From positions 8,816,600-8,880,599 of the forward strand of contig NC_084816.1 of assembly GCF_963583255.1 (NCBI RefSeq): a stretch of DNA of 64,000 nucleotides, in the 5' to 3' direction. This document shows, in pieces, positions 34,133 to 45,199 of this stretch; position 1 is the stretch's first letter; every line of letters starts with the position of its first letter. The notes beneath the pieces are model-generated. The model did not search any database. It worked only from the letters and a program-made list of their open reading frames with translations, and was not told where the DNA came from. Position numbers and translations under genes: made by a program. Origin of the DNA: Pyrus communis (Eukaryota; Streptophyta; Magnoliopsida; Rosales; Rosaceae).

Positions 34133-37100
34133 TTAAAGCAAAGCTATCTTTCCACGGCCACTGCAGGCAAGGCATGATCGCGCAGAAGAGCATTTTGTGC
34201 AGTAGCTCCATTTCTTTGGAAGCCTGATATCATTTCAGAAGAATTTGTTGGAAAAAATGGAGTCTAATTGCTGTATAAATCACATATAAAAACAACAAAT
34301 AATTTATGCTACTAAATAAACAATTTAATGCATATTCATAAGAAAACACAATGCTAATGCACATGACATTAGATTAGAACCATCTACATTAGATTAGAAC
34401 CATCTAAAAGTCGGTCGAGGCAAATGTTAGACACTTTGTCCTTCAGACAATTTTACACCCAACTACGGTGCTCATGGTTGATTGACGCTTGTCTTTTAGA
34501 ATACAACGACCATGTCCTTGTAATAGTGGCATTCCAAATCACAAGGCTCCAGTGAACCCCGCATGTGTTGAACTCTCTCAGACTCACTTAATCTCTAAAT
34601 ATGACATGACTCACATGAACATGTATGACTCAACTAAAAAAAAAATTGACAGATGACTTAATTTGATAGGCCTTTATATAGTTGTGGAAGTGACTCTTCG
34701 TAATAGTTGTGTAGTCTCATCTCTTCAATTAAAAGGCAAGGGTTGCACCTTTTCTCTTTAATTGAACAGCGACAACCCATCATATATAATTTCCATTCAA
34801 GTAAAATAGTTAAATTAACTATGAATTAAATTTTCCAACAGAATTTAAGTGTTAATCGAATGAAAATGAGTGAGAAAGAGAAAGGTCCTAGAAGAAATGT
34901 GAGAGAAACTCAAAAGAAGTGTACATACCCTGCTGTGTATCGAGTGGCCATATTCTTAGAAGCCATTCTTGCCCTCTCAGCACTTTCGTCAGAGAGTTTC
35001 TTGAGTACAAAGCCTTCGCCTTTGCATTCAGGACATATACCAGAACCACGACAGGCTTCGCATATTTTCATAGGAACCTGCACTTCTGAAAAGGAGTTCA
35101 TTTGGATAGATAGCTAGCTCAAGCATACGAAAAGAGATGTGACACGGTTATCATAATCGCCCTATCAGTACCTTTTCCGTTGGCATTGAATTGTTACATG
35201 TTCTATCAATTTCCATTCATTAAAGAAATGAATTTATGTCTTTGTAAATTATTACTTAGCTGGAGATAATGCTTCGTTGAGTTGATTTTTGTTGTTTTAT
35301 AATTATGTACATACCTCAGCTTCTTCAGCAGCTTTGGTTCTCTTTGCAAGAACCGTAGCTGCTGTACCAACGACTGTAGCAGCAATCGCTATTGAAGCCA
35401 CTGTTTCAGGTAGGGCAGAAGATACCAATGATGATTGTCTTCTTCTTTGCTCTCGTGGCTTTACATTGACTGAAGAACAAAAGTCACGGTCCAATCAATA
35501 AAGTGATCACTATCAGAAGAGAATCGTTCAACACTATAGACTATAGTCCTTATATAGTTAAGAGAGTTATGAACTAGGTAAGTAATTTAACAAAGCTCTT
35601 GCTTGCTTATAGGGAATTGTCACAAAGTTGATTAGCAATTGTACTTCAATCAACACTAAGTACCAAAGTAAGTGGTATGCATTGCAGCTTGTGAATAATA
35701 CAAAGAAAGAGTTAAGGCGTTAGTTTAAGGAATAAATTAACTTATACTTCACGTGGTAGAAACTAAAGGAAAGAAACAAATTGAAACCATAACTCAAATA
35801 TTTTCAGGTGTATTCCTGTTGTTTACTGGGATGAGTCAAATACATCAGCTGGTAGAAAACGCAGAGCACAATATTGGAATTTTAAGTTTAAAACAATGAA
35901 ATAAAGGAGCTGGAAGCACATCAAGCTAAATGAAAATATACATGAACCGTCATATGAAATGGCCTAAACTTCCAAGTATGAGTTAGCATGAATAAACCGT
36001 TGACTTCGACAGAAATAAACTTCTCAATAAGAACAAGCAACCAACCCTATGTTGAAGAAATAAAAGATTCAAGACATTAACTTGCTATAAGCTTTACCAT
36101 TATATGACAGAACTATTTGTAGTCGAAGGAATACAAGAAAGAAATGCATGAATTCAATGATTTAAGCATACATAAAACCTTCGAATGGACTACTATATTT
36201 TTAGCCAAGAGAAAAAAGGACTAGCAAGTGATCAGAAACTAGAATTTTGATCCTTAATAATATGACAAAGAACAAACAAATGGAAATGTTATCATGTTAT
36301 GATTGTAGTTTTCAGTTACACTTCTTACAAAAGCTCCTGCTGTGCATATTTCGTGTTAATTTATAGCTTATAAGCCTCAAATCCAGACAAAAGAAGAGGA
36401 TAAATACAGTAAAACTGTTTATATATAGGTCTGATTATTCATTGTTTAACATCCCTAACTTCAAGCAACAGATTAGATCAGTGTTCCAAATCCCAATAGA
36501 GCTTACTTAACACTGTAGAAACAAGCACATGTCAAATTAGGTCAAAAAATCGTTCAACATGGCACCTGACTAGATAGCAATGTACATGATTCTACAATAG
36601 TTTCTGCATAAGATCTGACAGTGTCAGTTGGGTTGTGTGTACAGGGCAGGAACTAGCACGATTGATGGCCTAACACTTGGTTTGGTCCTCACAGCATTAG
36701 ATGCCCCCTTGGGGCCGTGAGCATGCTGATTATTGGATCTATTAGGTGTTGCTAAACCTCTCTTAGTGTCGATTAAAGTTCTTCATTTTGGACCTTTGAT
36801 GACCATATGTACCAAAAAAGAAAATCAACAGTAGACACAATCAGATCCACCCAATATTAATAGAGAGAACCTTTGTTTAACTTTCACTCAAGATCAGGGC
36901 TGCCGACATGATACATGTGAGTGCTTCAGTGTCAAGAAGAAATCAACCCCACGTCGAATGAAAAACCAATTACCTACACAAATGGTAGAATCTAGTTATG
37001 GATTATTTTCAGATGTTTCAGGTTCCACCTTGCTTCCCACCAGCCAGATTAAGGTTCAACCTAAATCCTAATCTCACCACCTTGCCTCTCCCCAACCCCA

Positions 37101-37959
37101 TCTTACATTTTGCACTCCCGCCTACTTAAAAACGGCATTGCTCAGCAGAATCTCTGAACCCACATCAGCACAGGAAGCAAATACCCACACCCATCAAAAG
37201 CAAGTTACTGAAATAAAAAGCACTTATGCTCTCAGAGAAGAAAGCTGTATAACTTAATTTCGCATCCACCAAACCAACCAAGAAGCACCTCCCAGGAAGA
37301 TCAATTAACTCACTTTCTTTAACCAACATTAATTTTTAAGTGTCCCCATTTATTGGCATGCCCAACAATAACTTGAATGACAAATCAGTAGAAAAAAGGA
37401 TCATCTTTTATGTTAGTTTTAATTAGGATAACCCACGACAACGGCAACCAGCTTCCTCCATAAAGATTACATTTAAGGGCTATTGGTGGAATAACCAAAT
37501 CATTGGAACCCACTTTCGTAATCACTCTCAAATGCAGAATAAATTCTACAATAATGTCAATCTTTGTGGGCATTCTCCGTTCGTGGATTATCTCATTTTT
37601 CTCATTTCTATAACGCTTGCTTACCATCCTTTCCTTTTTTAACAATGAGGTATTCTAAACTATTTTGATCGATACGAGGGCGAGCACACTGTTCTGACCA
37701 ACTGATCTAACTTAGGTATGCCGGTTCCTTACCAACCATCTGTGCCAAGATTAAAATTCTAAAATAAAATCAATGATCAACAGCTTCACTTTCTATATAA
37801 TGAACCACATACATAAAATGGGAAGACATGCAGGTACACAATAAATACATACACAGAGCTTAGAAATCTGAAGGTTTGATGCTTGAAATTAATCAAAGTT
37901 CGGGATATCTTACTCTTAGGAAGGTAAGAAAATGATATTTGGCGCACAGCTAACTCCAT
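34133..37959 (-). CDS. Small DnaJ-type (CxxCxGxG) zinc-finger protein, probably plastid membrane
   Basis: Four exons on the minus strand, 37959-37914, 35469-35315, 35077-34929 and 34223-34133, give 146 residues with consistent phases and GT/AG sites. The N-terminus (MELAVRQISFSYLPK) and the basic RREQ-like stretch resemble a plastid transit region. Residues about 38-60 form a hydrophobic segment (VASIAIAATVVGTAATVLA), likely one membrane helix. Then come CEACRGSG, CPECKGEG, CTKCSSAR and CLACSGRG, four CxxC pairs of the DnaJ cysteine-rich kind, with no J-domain. Plant relatives of this build act at the thylakoid; the closest I can think of is the FtsH5-interacting protein (FIP), which I could not check. 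The first exon is short and is the least certain part. Confidence 0.75.
35470..37913 (-). other. Intron 1 of the DnaJ-type zinc-finger gene
   Basis: This 2.4-kb stretch has no recognised gene. Its segment at about 37562-37803 recurs at 58700-58941 with about 85-90 % agreement by eye. The donor is A followed by GTAAGATA (37913 downwards) and the acceptor TTTTGTTCTTCAG (ending at 35470). The intron assignment depends on the short first exon. Confidence 0.5.
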
Positions 37960-38524
37960 CGTTTACTGCGCTTCCGATCGAGTGAGTAAGGCAAAAACAC
38001 CAGGCTTCTAGGGAGTATGATTGTAGTTCTGTTATCCTGACCACCTTATCTTGGCTGCTGGGTCTCGTCTTTATAACGCCCTTGGTTTTGCAGACAATTT
38101 CAGAAATGCCATTTTCTTTTTGGAGCTCAAAATCTGCATTTATTTGTGGTAGTAAATAAAACCATCTATCACCCACTCTCTCTCTTATTCTTATCCGAGA
38201 CTGAGTTGTCTCGTCCCAAGACTCCATCCTCAGACCCAATTCACTCAACTCTCCTCCCTCCATCTCTCCTCCTTGAATCTCCTTTCCTCTCTCGCCGCCA
38301 CCATCATCATCAGATTCGTCTGATTCGTTCTGTCTGATCATTTTCCGAAACCCTAATCCCCAATTCTAAGGTTTCCCCTCGCGGATCTCCCTCCATTTGG
38401 CTCCACTTTCGCCCTCCACAGTCACCGCAAATGGAAATTCTAGTCCATTGAAATGGGAAATTAGGGTTTGATAGTCAGCAGGTGTGTGTATTTTGCGTCG
38501 TTGTGGGGGTGGTTTTTGGTGGCA

Positions 38525-38740
38525 ATGGCTGCTTTGCAGAGAGTGGCGCAGTCCAGCGTGTGCACTACTGCGAGTAGTTACGGATCGCGTAAAGGTGGTG
38601 GTGGTGTTTGTTCACCGCCTGCCGCCATTGAAATGGCAATTCCCGATCGGTTTCCGGCAAGCTTGAGGGTTCTAGTGGTCGACGACGACACCACGTGCTT
38701 GAGGATTCTTGAGCTGATGCTCCTCCGGTGTCTCCCCTAG
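38525..38740 (+). pseudogene. Truncated type-B response regulator, first-exon fragment
   Basis: A 71-codon frame (MAALQRVAQSS...) leads into FPASLRVLVVDDDTTCLRILELMLLRC. This is the start of the receiver domain of plant type-B response regulators, which act as transcription factors in cytokinin signalling. The acidic pocket DDD is present. The frame ends at RCLP and TAG (38738), where real members continue with the rest of the receiver (phosphorylated Asp, Lys), a GARP DNA-binding domain and a long C-terminus. None of these follows. A pyrimidine-rich leader-like sequence precedes it (38160-38340), so the promoter and first exon were probably copied or kept while the rest was lost. Confidence 0.75.
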
Positions 38741-38879
38741 GGTATGCCGTTGATCTTCTAGCTAGGACCTCAGTGATTGGATATGCTTATACTTTATTTG
38801 GTTCAGATTCTCGGTTTTTATGTCGAAAGTTTCGATAGATAGATGCTGTTTGTTTTTGCCTATTCTCAGTTTATAAATT

Positions 38880-39070
38880 ATATATATAAAAAAAAATTAA
38901 AAATTAAAAAGTTGGTCCCGCGGGGCGGGGCGGGACAGGTCCAGTAAATAACAGACCAGGTTAGATCCGATTCCAAAACTACCCGAACCATCCTGTCCTG
39001 TTACTGTTTAAAACCGGTAAGGTCGGTTCCTCCAAAATTATTTTGGAGCCCGTGCCCAGCCCTAGTAGGA
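38880..39070. mobile_element. Element end with GCCCAGCCCTAG
   Basis: CCCGCGGGGCGGGGCGGGAC (about 38915) and the right-hand end GAGCCCGTGCCCAGCCCTAG (about 39045-39064) resemble the G/C-patterned terminus of a short hAT-type element. The left partner is not found. It begins soon after the response-regulator fragment stops. Confidence 0.35.
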
Positions 39071-39595
39071 AACTGGTGAAGATGGGACATTTGTGACTCA
39101 ATCATACATTAAGGATCTGTATTCTAATTATTTCAATATTAAAATTTTAATTTAAGTTTCTACTTTTTAGTTTTGATTTTAACAAAAAATGGTAACTATT
39201 GAGGTATGAAATTTTATTAGGGTTCTAATTATGAAAAACTGAAAACTAAAATTAATTACGACTGAGAAGTTGAATTACTCGTCGAAAAAGTTTAATTTTT
39301 AACATGTACAAATCTTTATATTTTTCCTTTAATTCTGATCCATTCGTTGGTAGGGAAACTATCCAAGGCCACTTACCATGAGTAAATGTATTAATGATGT
39401 ATTGACGTTCCTCATGTTTGTTGTGCTCCAAATCCAATGTTTGTACTTGCGCAGTTATTATGACCATGGGACATGTGTGATTATCTTCGACCCAAAAATA
39501 CAATCGAAAAGAATCTCATACATTTTAAATTTCAAAAATGTCTCTACTTGTGTAACATGGAACATTCCACAGCACTCATCTGTTCTTGCCAGATC

Positions 39596-40885
39596 GTATA
39601 AAAAACTACCTTAATTATTGGTGTCACGACACTTTTATACCATCTTTTAAAATTGACAATGTCATATCTCATATTTAGAATTTGGTCCAATGTTATACCT
39701 TCCGTTACTTGGCCGTTTACTTTTCAGTTAAATGTTGACGTGGCTTGATTTGTGACTCATTTTTTTATTAAAAAATTAAAAAAATATTATTAAAAATTAA
39801 AAAAATTATTTAATATTTTTTAAAATAATAAAGAAAAGTATAAAAAAAAAATCCCTCTGTGTCCCCTCCCCTCTCTCTCTCCCCAACTTTATCTTCTTCC
39901 CTTCCTCATCTTCAACCAAAAAACAAAAAAAAAAAAAAATAAAAATTGGAAACCCATCAACTCGCTCTGGGGAAGAAGAAGGAGAAGGAGAAGGAGAAGG
40001 AGAAGAAGAGGAAGAAAGAAATTTTTTATTTTGAAAACCCATCGATCCCCCCTGTGGAAGAGCAAGAAGAAGCAGAGGAAGGAAAAAAAAAAAAAATCCA
40101 ACCCAACCCAGTTCGCGCCCCCCTGCAACCCAGAAAAAAGAAGAAGGAAGAAGAAGAAGAAGAATAAAAAAAAAAAAATTCAACCCAACCCAGTTCGTGT
40201 ACCCTTTGCAACCCAGAAAGAGGAAGAATGAGAAGAAAAAGAAAAAAAAAAAAAAATCCAAAGTGAACCCATTTTGTCCCCACGCCGCCCACCCCCCCCT
40301 CCCAAAACCCAACCCCCTGCCAACCCCAAATCCACAACTCTCATCCATTCTTCACATCCTCTTTCGCAACCATCCTCCACCTTCTCTGCACACCCATCTT
40401 CCCGTCGACAAGATCTGGTTTATTTTTTATTTTTTATTTTTTTTCCTTCTGGGTTGCAGGAGGGAGAAGAGGGGATGGGGAGGGAGGACGACAAATTGAG
40501 AGTGGGTGCGGGGGAAGACAAATTGGATTTTTTTTTTTTTTTTGGGTTGCAGGTTGGGGGAAGAAGATGGGGAGAAGAGAGAGGAGGGGGATGGGGAGGG
40601 ATGAACTGAGAGGGTTAAATTTTTTTTTTTAAACTTTTTATTATTAATTTAATATTTAAAAAATATTAAATACTTTTTTTTAGTTTTTAATAATATTTTA
40701 ATGATTTTTAAATAGAAAGTGGGCCTCGAATCAAGTCATGTCAGCATTTAACTGAAAACTAAACGGTCAAGTAACGGAAGGTATAACATTGGACCAAATT
40801 CTAAAGATGAGGTATGATATTGTCAATTTTAAAAGATAAGGTATGAAAATGTCGTGACACCAATAATTGAGGTAGTTTTTTGTAC
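39596..40885. mobile_element. 1.3-kb foldback element with long inverted repeats
   Basis: The left end GTATAAAAAACTACC and the complement of the right end (GTACAAAAAACTACC) open long terminal repeats. These stay similar for at least 170 bp; both include ATTATTGGTGTCACGACA, TTAGAATTTGGTCCAATG and TTATACCTTCCGTTACTTG. The middle (39860-40610) is strongly strand-biased: CT-rich, then GA-rich, with homopolymer runs. No transposase is present. I could not identify a target duplication, so the superfamily is open; Mutator-like foldback is the likeliest class. Confidence 0.8.
39860..40610. repeat. Purine/pyrimidine-biased low-complexity core
   Basis: GAAGGAGAAGGAG and GAAGAAGAAG runs, A- and T-runs of 10-16, and CCCTCCC/GGGAGGG blocks fill the centre of the foldback element. 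Many open frames occur on both strands, made only of Lys/Glu, Phe/Leu or Pro/Ser runs; I do not count them as genes. Confidence 0.8.
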
Positions 40886-41345
40886 TTTACCCCTTAAATT
40901 TAGATGTTCGAGTTTACAGCTTATTTTCTACTTAGTATTTTATTGTCAAAACTGTTGTAGGCGGGGATAAGAAAAGGTGTCTAATACTAGACGAATAGTT
41001 ATTCTCAAACCAACTTTTGTTACCAACAACAGCAAAACCAAACACAAACACCACCCCCCAAAAAAAACCACCACCCCCATAAATAAATAATAATAAAAAA
41101 TAAAAAATAAAAAATAAAAAAACTTCTTCAGGGTGTGCCATTTTACGATAGAGACTATAGTGAGTCCAATTAAAAGTTGTTGTGTCACATGATGCAAAAG
41201 ATTTGCGTTGATGGCAGCATGCAAATTAATCCTTACTTTCATAATTTACATTACTGTCTAATTTATTACTGATAAAATACATTAATTTCTTCCCACTTGT
41301 TTCATAAATCTGATATAAATTTTTAGGCAGTAGCATTTTATTTGT
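40886..41345. other. Spacer with homopolymer tracts
   Basis: AT-rich sequence with C- and A-runs (41041-41125). No gene is recognised. Confidence 0.5.
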
Positions 41346-41349
41346 TGGG

Positions 41350-41620
41350 AGAACTACAAAAAATATGGGCACTGCGCTTAATAAATTATTTGTGCCCTTT
41401 GAAGCCAAAGACCACCAACGTATGTGCCGATAGACCAATAGCAACAGTGCAACAACTATAATATTGTTTGTGCCCTCTATAGGCGTGCCCTTTGGTAATA
41501 AGGCACAAGATTGCTTTTGTGCTCCTAAAGAAAGCACCAATAACAACCTATTTGTGCCTTAATTTTGACAAGCATGTCAAATGAAAGACAATCATGCGCA
41601 CAGTTTTCAAATTGTGCCCA
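41350..41620. mobile_element. CACTA-like terminal and subterminal region
   Basis: AACTACAAAAAATATGGGCAC at about 41351 resembles the CACTACAAGAAAA end of CACTA (En/Spm-like) transposons with the first base changed. The following 250 bp repeat GTGCCCT, GGCACAA and GTGCC motifs in both orientations, as subterminal regions of this superfamily do. No transposase is seen, and the other end is not identified. Confidence 0.45.
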
Positions 41621-42019
41621 ATTGGTTCTATTTGAAAAAAAAAAAAATTTGAAACAAAACAAAAAATTCTAAATTTTCATAAAATAAAAAAATCCCACAA
41701 TATACATGTATTTCAATTATTTTCCACAAATCCCACATATTTACAACTAGCTTTTCTTCAGAATCCTATCCTCTTCTACTGCAATCATTGGACCCAAGTT
41801 CTTCATGCAATGTAACTTTAACCACATTCCCTTGTTGCCTATAAGGAATCTTAGTAAAAAGTGTAGAGTAAGAAATATTTATACATTACAAATAGCATCC
41901 ATTTTATCAAGATTATCACATGCAAACCACTTTGATCTTCCAGGGAATTAAGGACATAATGACATTAGCAATTATTGAAAAACCAACCTAAGTGCACTTG
42001 ACATATATATTTCCCTTAC

Positions 42020-42119
42020 CGTGAGCCATTTGATCATTCTCAGCATCAGCCAATAGATCCTTAACATTTTTCTCAATTTCACAACTGAACTTGGCCAAAA
42101 CTTCAGGGCCATTAACAAT
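42020..42119 (-). pseudogene. Single exon of an NSF-type vesicle-fusing ATPase
   Basis: A 100-bp exon-like piece on the minus strand reads [33 protein letters not shown]. It is preceded by TGTGCTAG (acceptor) and followed by GTAAGG (donor). This matches the N-ethylmaleimide-sensitive factor just after its Walker A region, where family members have KFVGETEKNVRDLFADAE. The substitutions (VG to SC, F to L, R to M) and the lack of neighbouring exons show a fragment. It lies about 500 bp from the CACTA-like end. Confidence 0.7.
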
Positions 42120-42120
42120 C

Positions 42121-42623
42121 TAGCACAGTTCACAAAAAACAGAAATCTCATCAATCACCAATGCAGATAACAACTAACTTATATAAGGATATCCAAAATC
42201 ATGCAGAGATGCTCAAATAGCTTTGGAACCTTAAAATAATGTACTAGCATCAAAATAATGTGTTAAATCGGCATGGTTCAATGTTTACAGCTGGCATAAC
42301 TTAATCAATTCATTACCTAAGCCTACTATGAAAAATAAGAATTCATGATTGTAACAATGAATATCTAGTTCTTAATTTCATCTCAGTATCATGTATCATC
42401 AATGTTGGAACCCCCATTTGTCCAACATCGGATAGAGGGAGAAGAGAAGAGTACTTTAAATAGAATTACACCACTCTAATTAACGTCAAGGCCTTTTGTG
42501 ATAAAACCCCACACCTGAGGGATTGAGCAGGTGGTAAAGTGGGGACAGTATTGGTGTTGTTGGAGTGGGCCCTTAGCCCGTCTACCTAAAAATTCCACAA
42601 TAATACAATAGAAATGTGATTAT
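42121..42623. other. Spacer with LTR-like TGTTGG sequence
   Basis: TGTTGGAACCCCCATTTGTCCAACATCGG starts near 42403, and GGTGTTGTTGGAGTGGGCCCTTAGCCC follows. This may be part of a short LTR or TRIM. Just before the copia LTR, ACAATAATACAATAGAAATG repeats part of that LTR. No gene is seen. Confidence 0.35.
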
Positions 42624-44582
42624 TGTTGGCGTGAGTCAACAATAATACAATAGGAATGTAATTGTGTTTCCTAGTTTGGTTATAACTCTCTGATGTGATA
42701 TAAAATAACACACAAATTAAACCCACTTTTTGATAGTTGTAGTATGTGAAAGTAGAGATCGTTATAGGTCGGGGATTAGGAGGGCTGCTAATCTACACAA
42801 ATTAAACTCTAAATCACTAAACTAGACTCAAAAATAGAAAACTAAACTTAAACTGACACAAAACAAACTAAGCTGACTCAAATAACTCAAAACAAGCACT
42901 AAGGGGTGATTTGGAGGAAAATCTAACTAAGTTGACTCAAAACATGAAAGGGGGGTTTGTTTGGATGAAAATTGACTTAAAACTAATAAGTTCCAGAACT
43001 AAGTAAAGGTTGCACGAAATTAAGGTGAAAGGCTAGCTAGAGGGTTCTTCTCCACACATGACACATATGCAACACAAATCGATTTCCAGTTATTATTCCT
43101 ATAAACCATGAATGACAATGCCCCAAATTAATTGTGAACTACACAAATTAACTCTCAGATTTTCCTAATTTCATTGAATTGGACTCAGCAACGCAATCAA
43201 ATTATTCTTATCAAGTTCCCTATATGAACTACATGATAGAGATACATATCAAAGATCATTAAGTTCTATGAAAATCATAAGCATTGACAAGGCATTTGTA
43301 ACTATGAACTACATGATACTCCTGCCATGGATTTACTTAACACAATCATGACTAGTGATTTCCACTACTTATAAATATAAGTTCATAACTATTAGGTGAA
43401 ATTCACTTATATTTTAGCATCAGATTCATGCATGCAAACTAACTGTGCACCCTTAATCAACATACAAGAATGAGTTATCAATCAAACAGATAAGTAAATC
43501 GCATTCATGTTTTACGAAACAATAACTAGAAGAAATCAATTCATATCACATATATGTTCATGGCTTTGAATTCACCTCTAACTAAAATGAAATTAGTTCT
43601 ACATGTCCATCATAATTAAAAACCAAATTAAAACAAACATTGGACTAAAACTAAGGATAAAATACACCTAGAAACACTGCAGTACTCCAATGACCTTGGA
43701 TGGCAGGCATGGCTCCAAGCTTCTTCTTCTCCTTCGTTCCTTGCAAAGCTGCGATAGATGTGTATTTTTCTCTCTGGAATTCTCTCCAAAACTCCCTCTT
43801 TGTGCGGCAGATATGCTATGTATTTATAAGGCTAGGGTTTCACGGCAGAAATCCTTGGAGGACAGGGATAGGGTAAGGCAAATTTGTATTGGAAAAATGA
43901 TTAGTTACATGGCAGAAACTAGGAAGAATAAGGAGAGGGTGTGGTAGATTCTAGGGCTTTTAGAAAGGGGGTGTTGTGGCAGGTTTCTAGAAGGACAAGG
44001 GATAAGGCATGCGACACCAATCTAGGGCAGAGAATAGAGCTTCTAGAACCAAATATTTAGGTGATTTAATGTGAAATTGATTCCCCTTTGTAGCTGGAAT
44101 AAAGGTAGGAAAAGATTAAGATAGGATAAGATAAGATAAGGTTTGGATAAGATTTAGATAATGTTCATTCTTTTTAGCTGATTCCTTATCTTCAATGTCT
44201 TGAATCAAATCTTCCAGATGTTAAGCACATTCCTAGCCTCTTTTGATCTTCAAAAACATCCATCCACCTTGCTCCATGCATGTGCTATCCATTCCAAGCC
44301 TAAAACTACTCTAAAATGCTCCAAATTGCCTTTTCTTGCTAACTTTGCCATTTGGACCTACAAACACACGAAAATAGCTTAAATCACTATAATAAATAGA
44401 AACTAACGCACTAAATGCAAGGAAACAAGCTAATAAAGTCGTATAAATATGTTCCTATCACTCTCCTTTTATGTCTTTAATATTCCTTGTAGTACAAGGA
44501 TTGAGTATGTATATATATGTGTTGCCTCCTATAAGAGATGAATATAGAGAAATATATTGAAACCCTAAAATTAATTTTATCT
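42624..44582 (+). repeat. 5' LTR of the copia provirus, split by an insertion
   Basis: The LTR occupies 42624-42690 and 44466-44582, interrupted at ATAACTCTC. The parts together give about 184 bp, matching the 180-bp 3' LTR at 48653-48832. Confidence 0.85.
42686..44465. mobile_element. 1,770-bp solo LTR with CTCTC target duplication in the copia LTR
   Basis: The insert 42691-44460 starts TGATGTGATATAAAATAAC and ends ATGTTCCTATCA. CTCTC flanks it at 42686-42690 and 44461-44465. The uninterrupted 3' LTR of the host copia element shows the empty site (TATAACTCTCCTTTTATG), which confirms the boundaries. No retroelement protein is encoded. The frame at 43690-43947 shows no known motif. A GATAAGATAAGATAAG run lies near 44125. 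It is best read as a gypsy-type solo LTR. Confidence 0.88.
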
Positions 44583-45199
44583 TGGCATCATAATAGGTTT
44601 CGCCCTATCTCATTCTCTAAATCCTATCCCTGTTCACTACTGTTTTCAGTGCTTCACTTTGTTGTCTGCGTAACAGCCATTGAAACCAAGCTCAAAAGTC
44701 TCGAAACAAGAGACCTTTATTAAAATCCCAAACCCAGGTCTCGAAACAAGAGACCACTAGACTCGTTACAACCCAAGCTCCCAAAGCATATAAACCTAAA
44801 CTAGCAAACCGTGTGTCTTGAAGCAAGAGACACCACTTATTGGAAAAACCAAAAACTAGAAATCTAAAGCAAAGTTGGTTCCATGGCTGACAACCAAATG
44901 TTGGTTCCAATCTCCAACGAAAAAAAACATGGGTTGGTTGATTATGAAGGTCACAAAATAATTGGACAACAAGGTCCACTTCTAATCCACAACCTAATTG
45001 GGCGGCAAGCATGTGAACCTGGTGCCCGAAATCTAAAAGGGCAGCAAGCAATTGATAGAGTCTCTATTGGAACCCGCCTAGCCCACCAGTGAAGACTCAT
45101 GAAGACTGGAGCTCGAACCCAGACAATCCGAGCCCACAACTGTCTCTATTGAATTTGATTGCTTCTTAAGGGCAATCAGATGATCCAGGTAACTCTGGC

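Noticed and set aside
37916..38341. 141-codon minus-strand frame as a protein
   Set aside because: It overlaps the likely leader region of the response-regulator fragment and the first exon of the zinc-finger gene in another frame; the sequence is the complement of a CT-rich leader.
39806..40609. Long Phe-, Lys- and Pro-rich frames
   Set aside because: They are homopolymer and GA/CT runs inside the foldback element.
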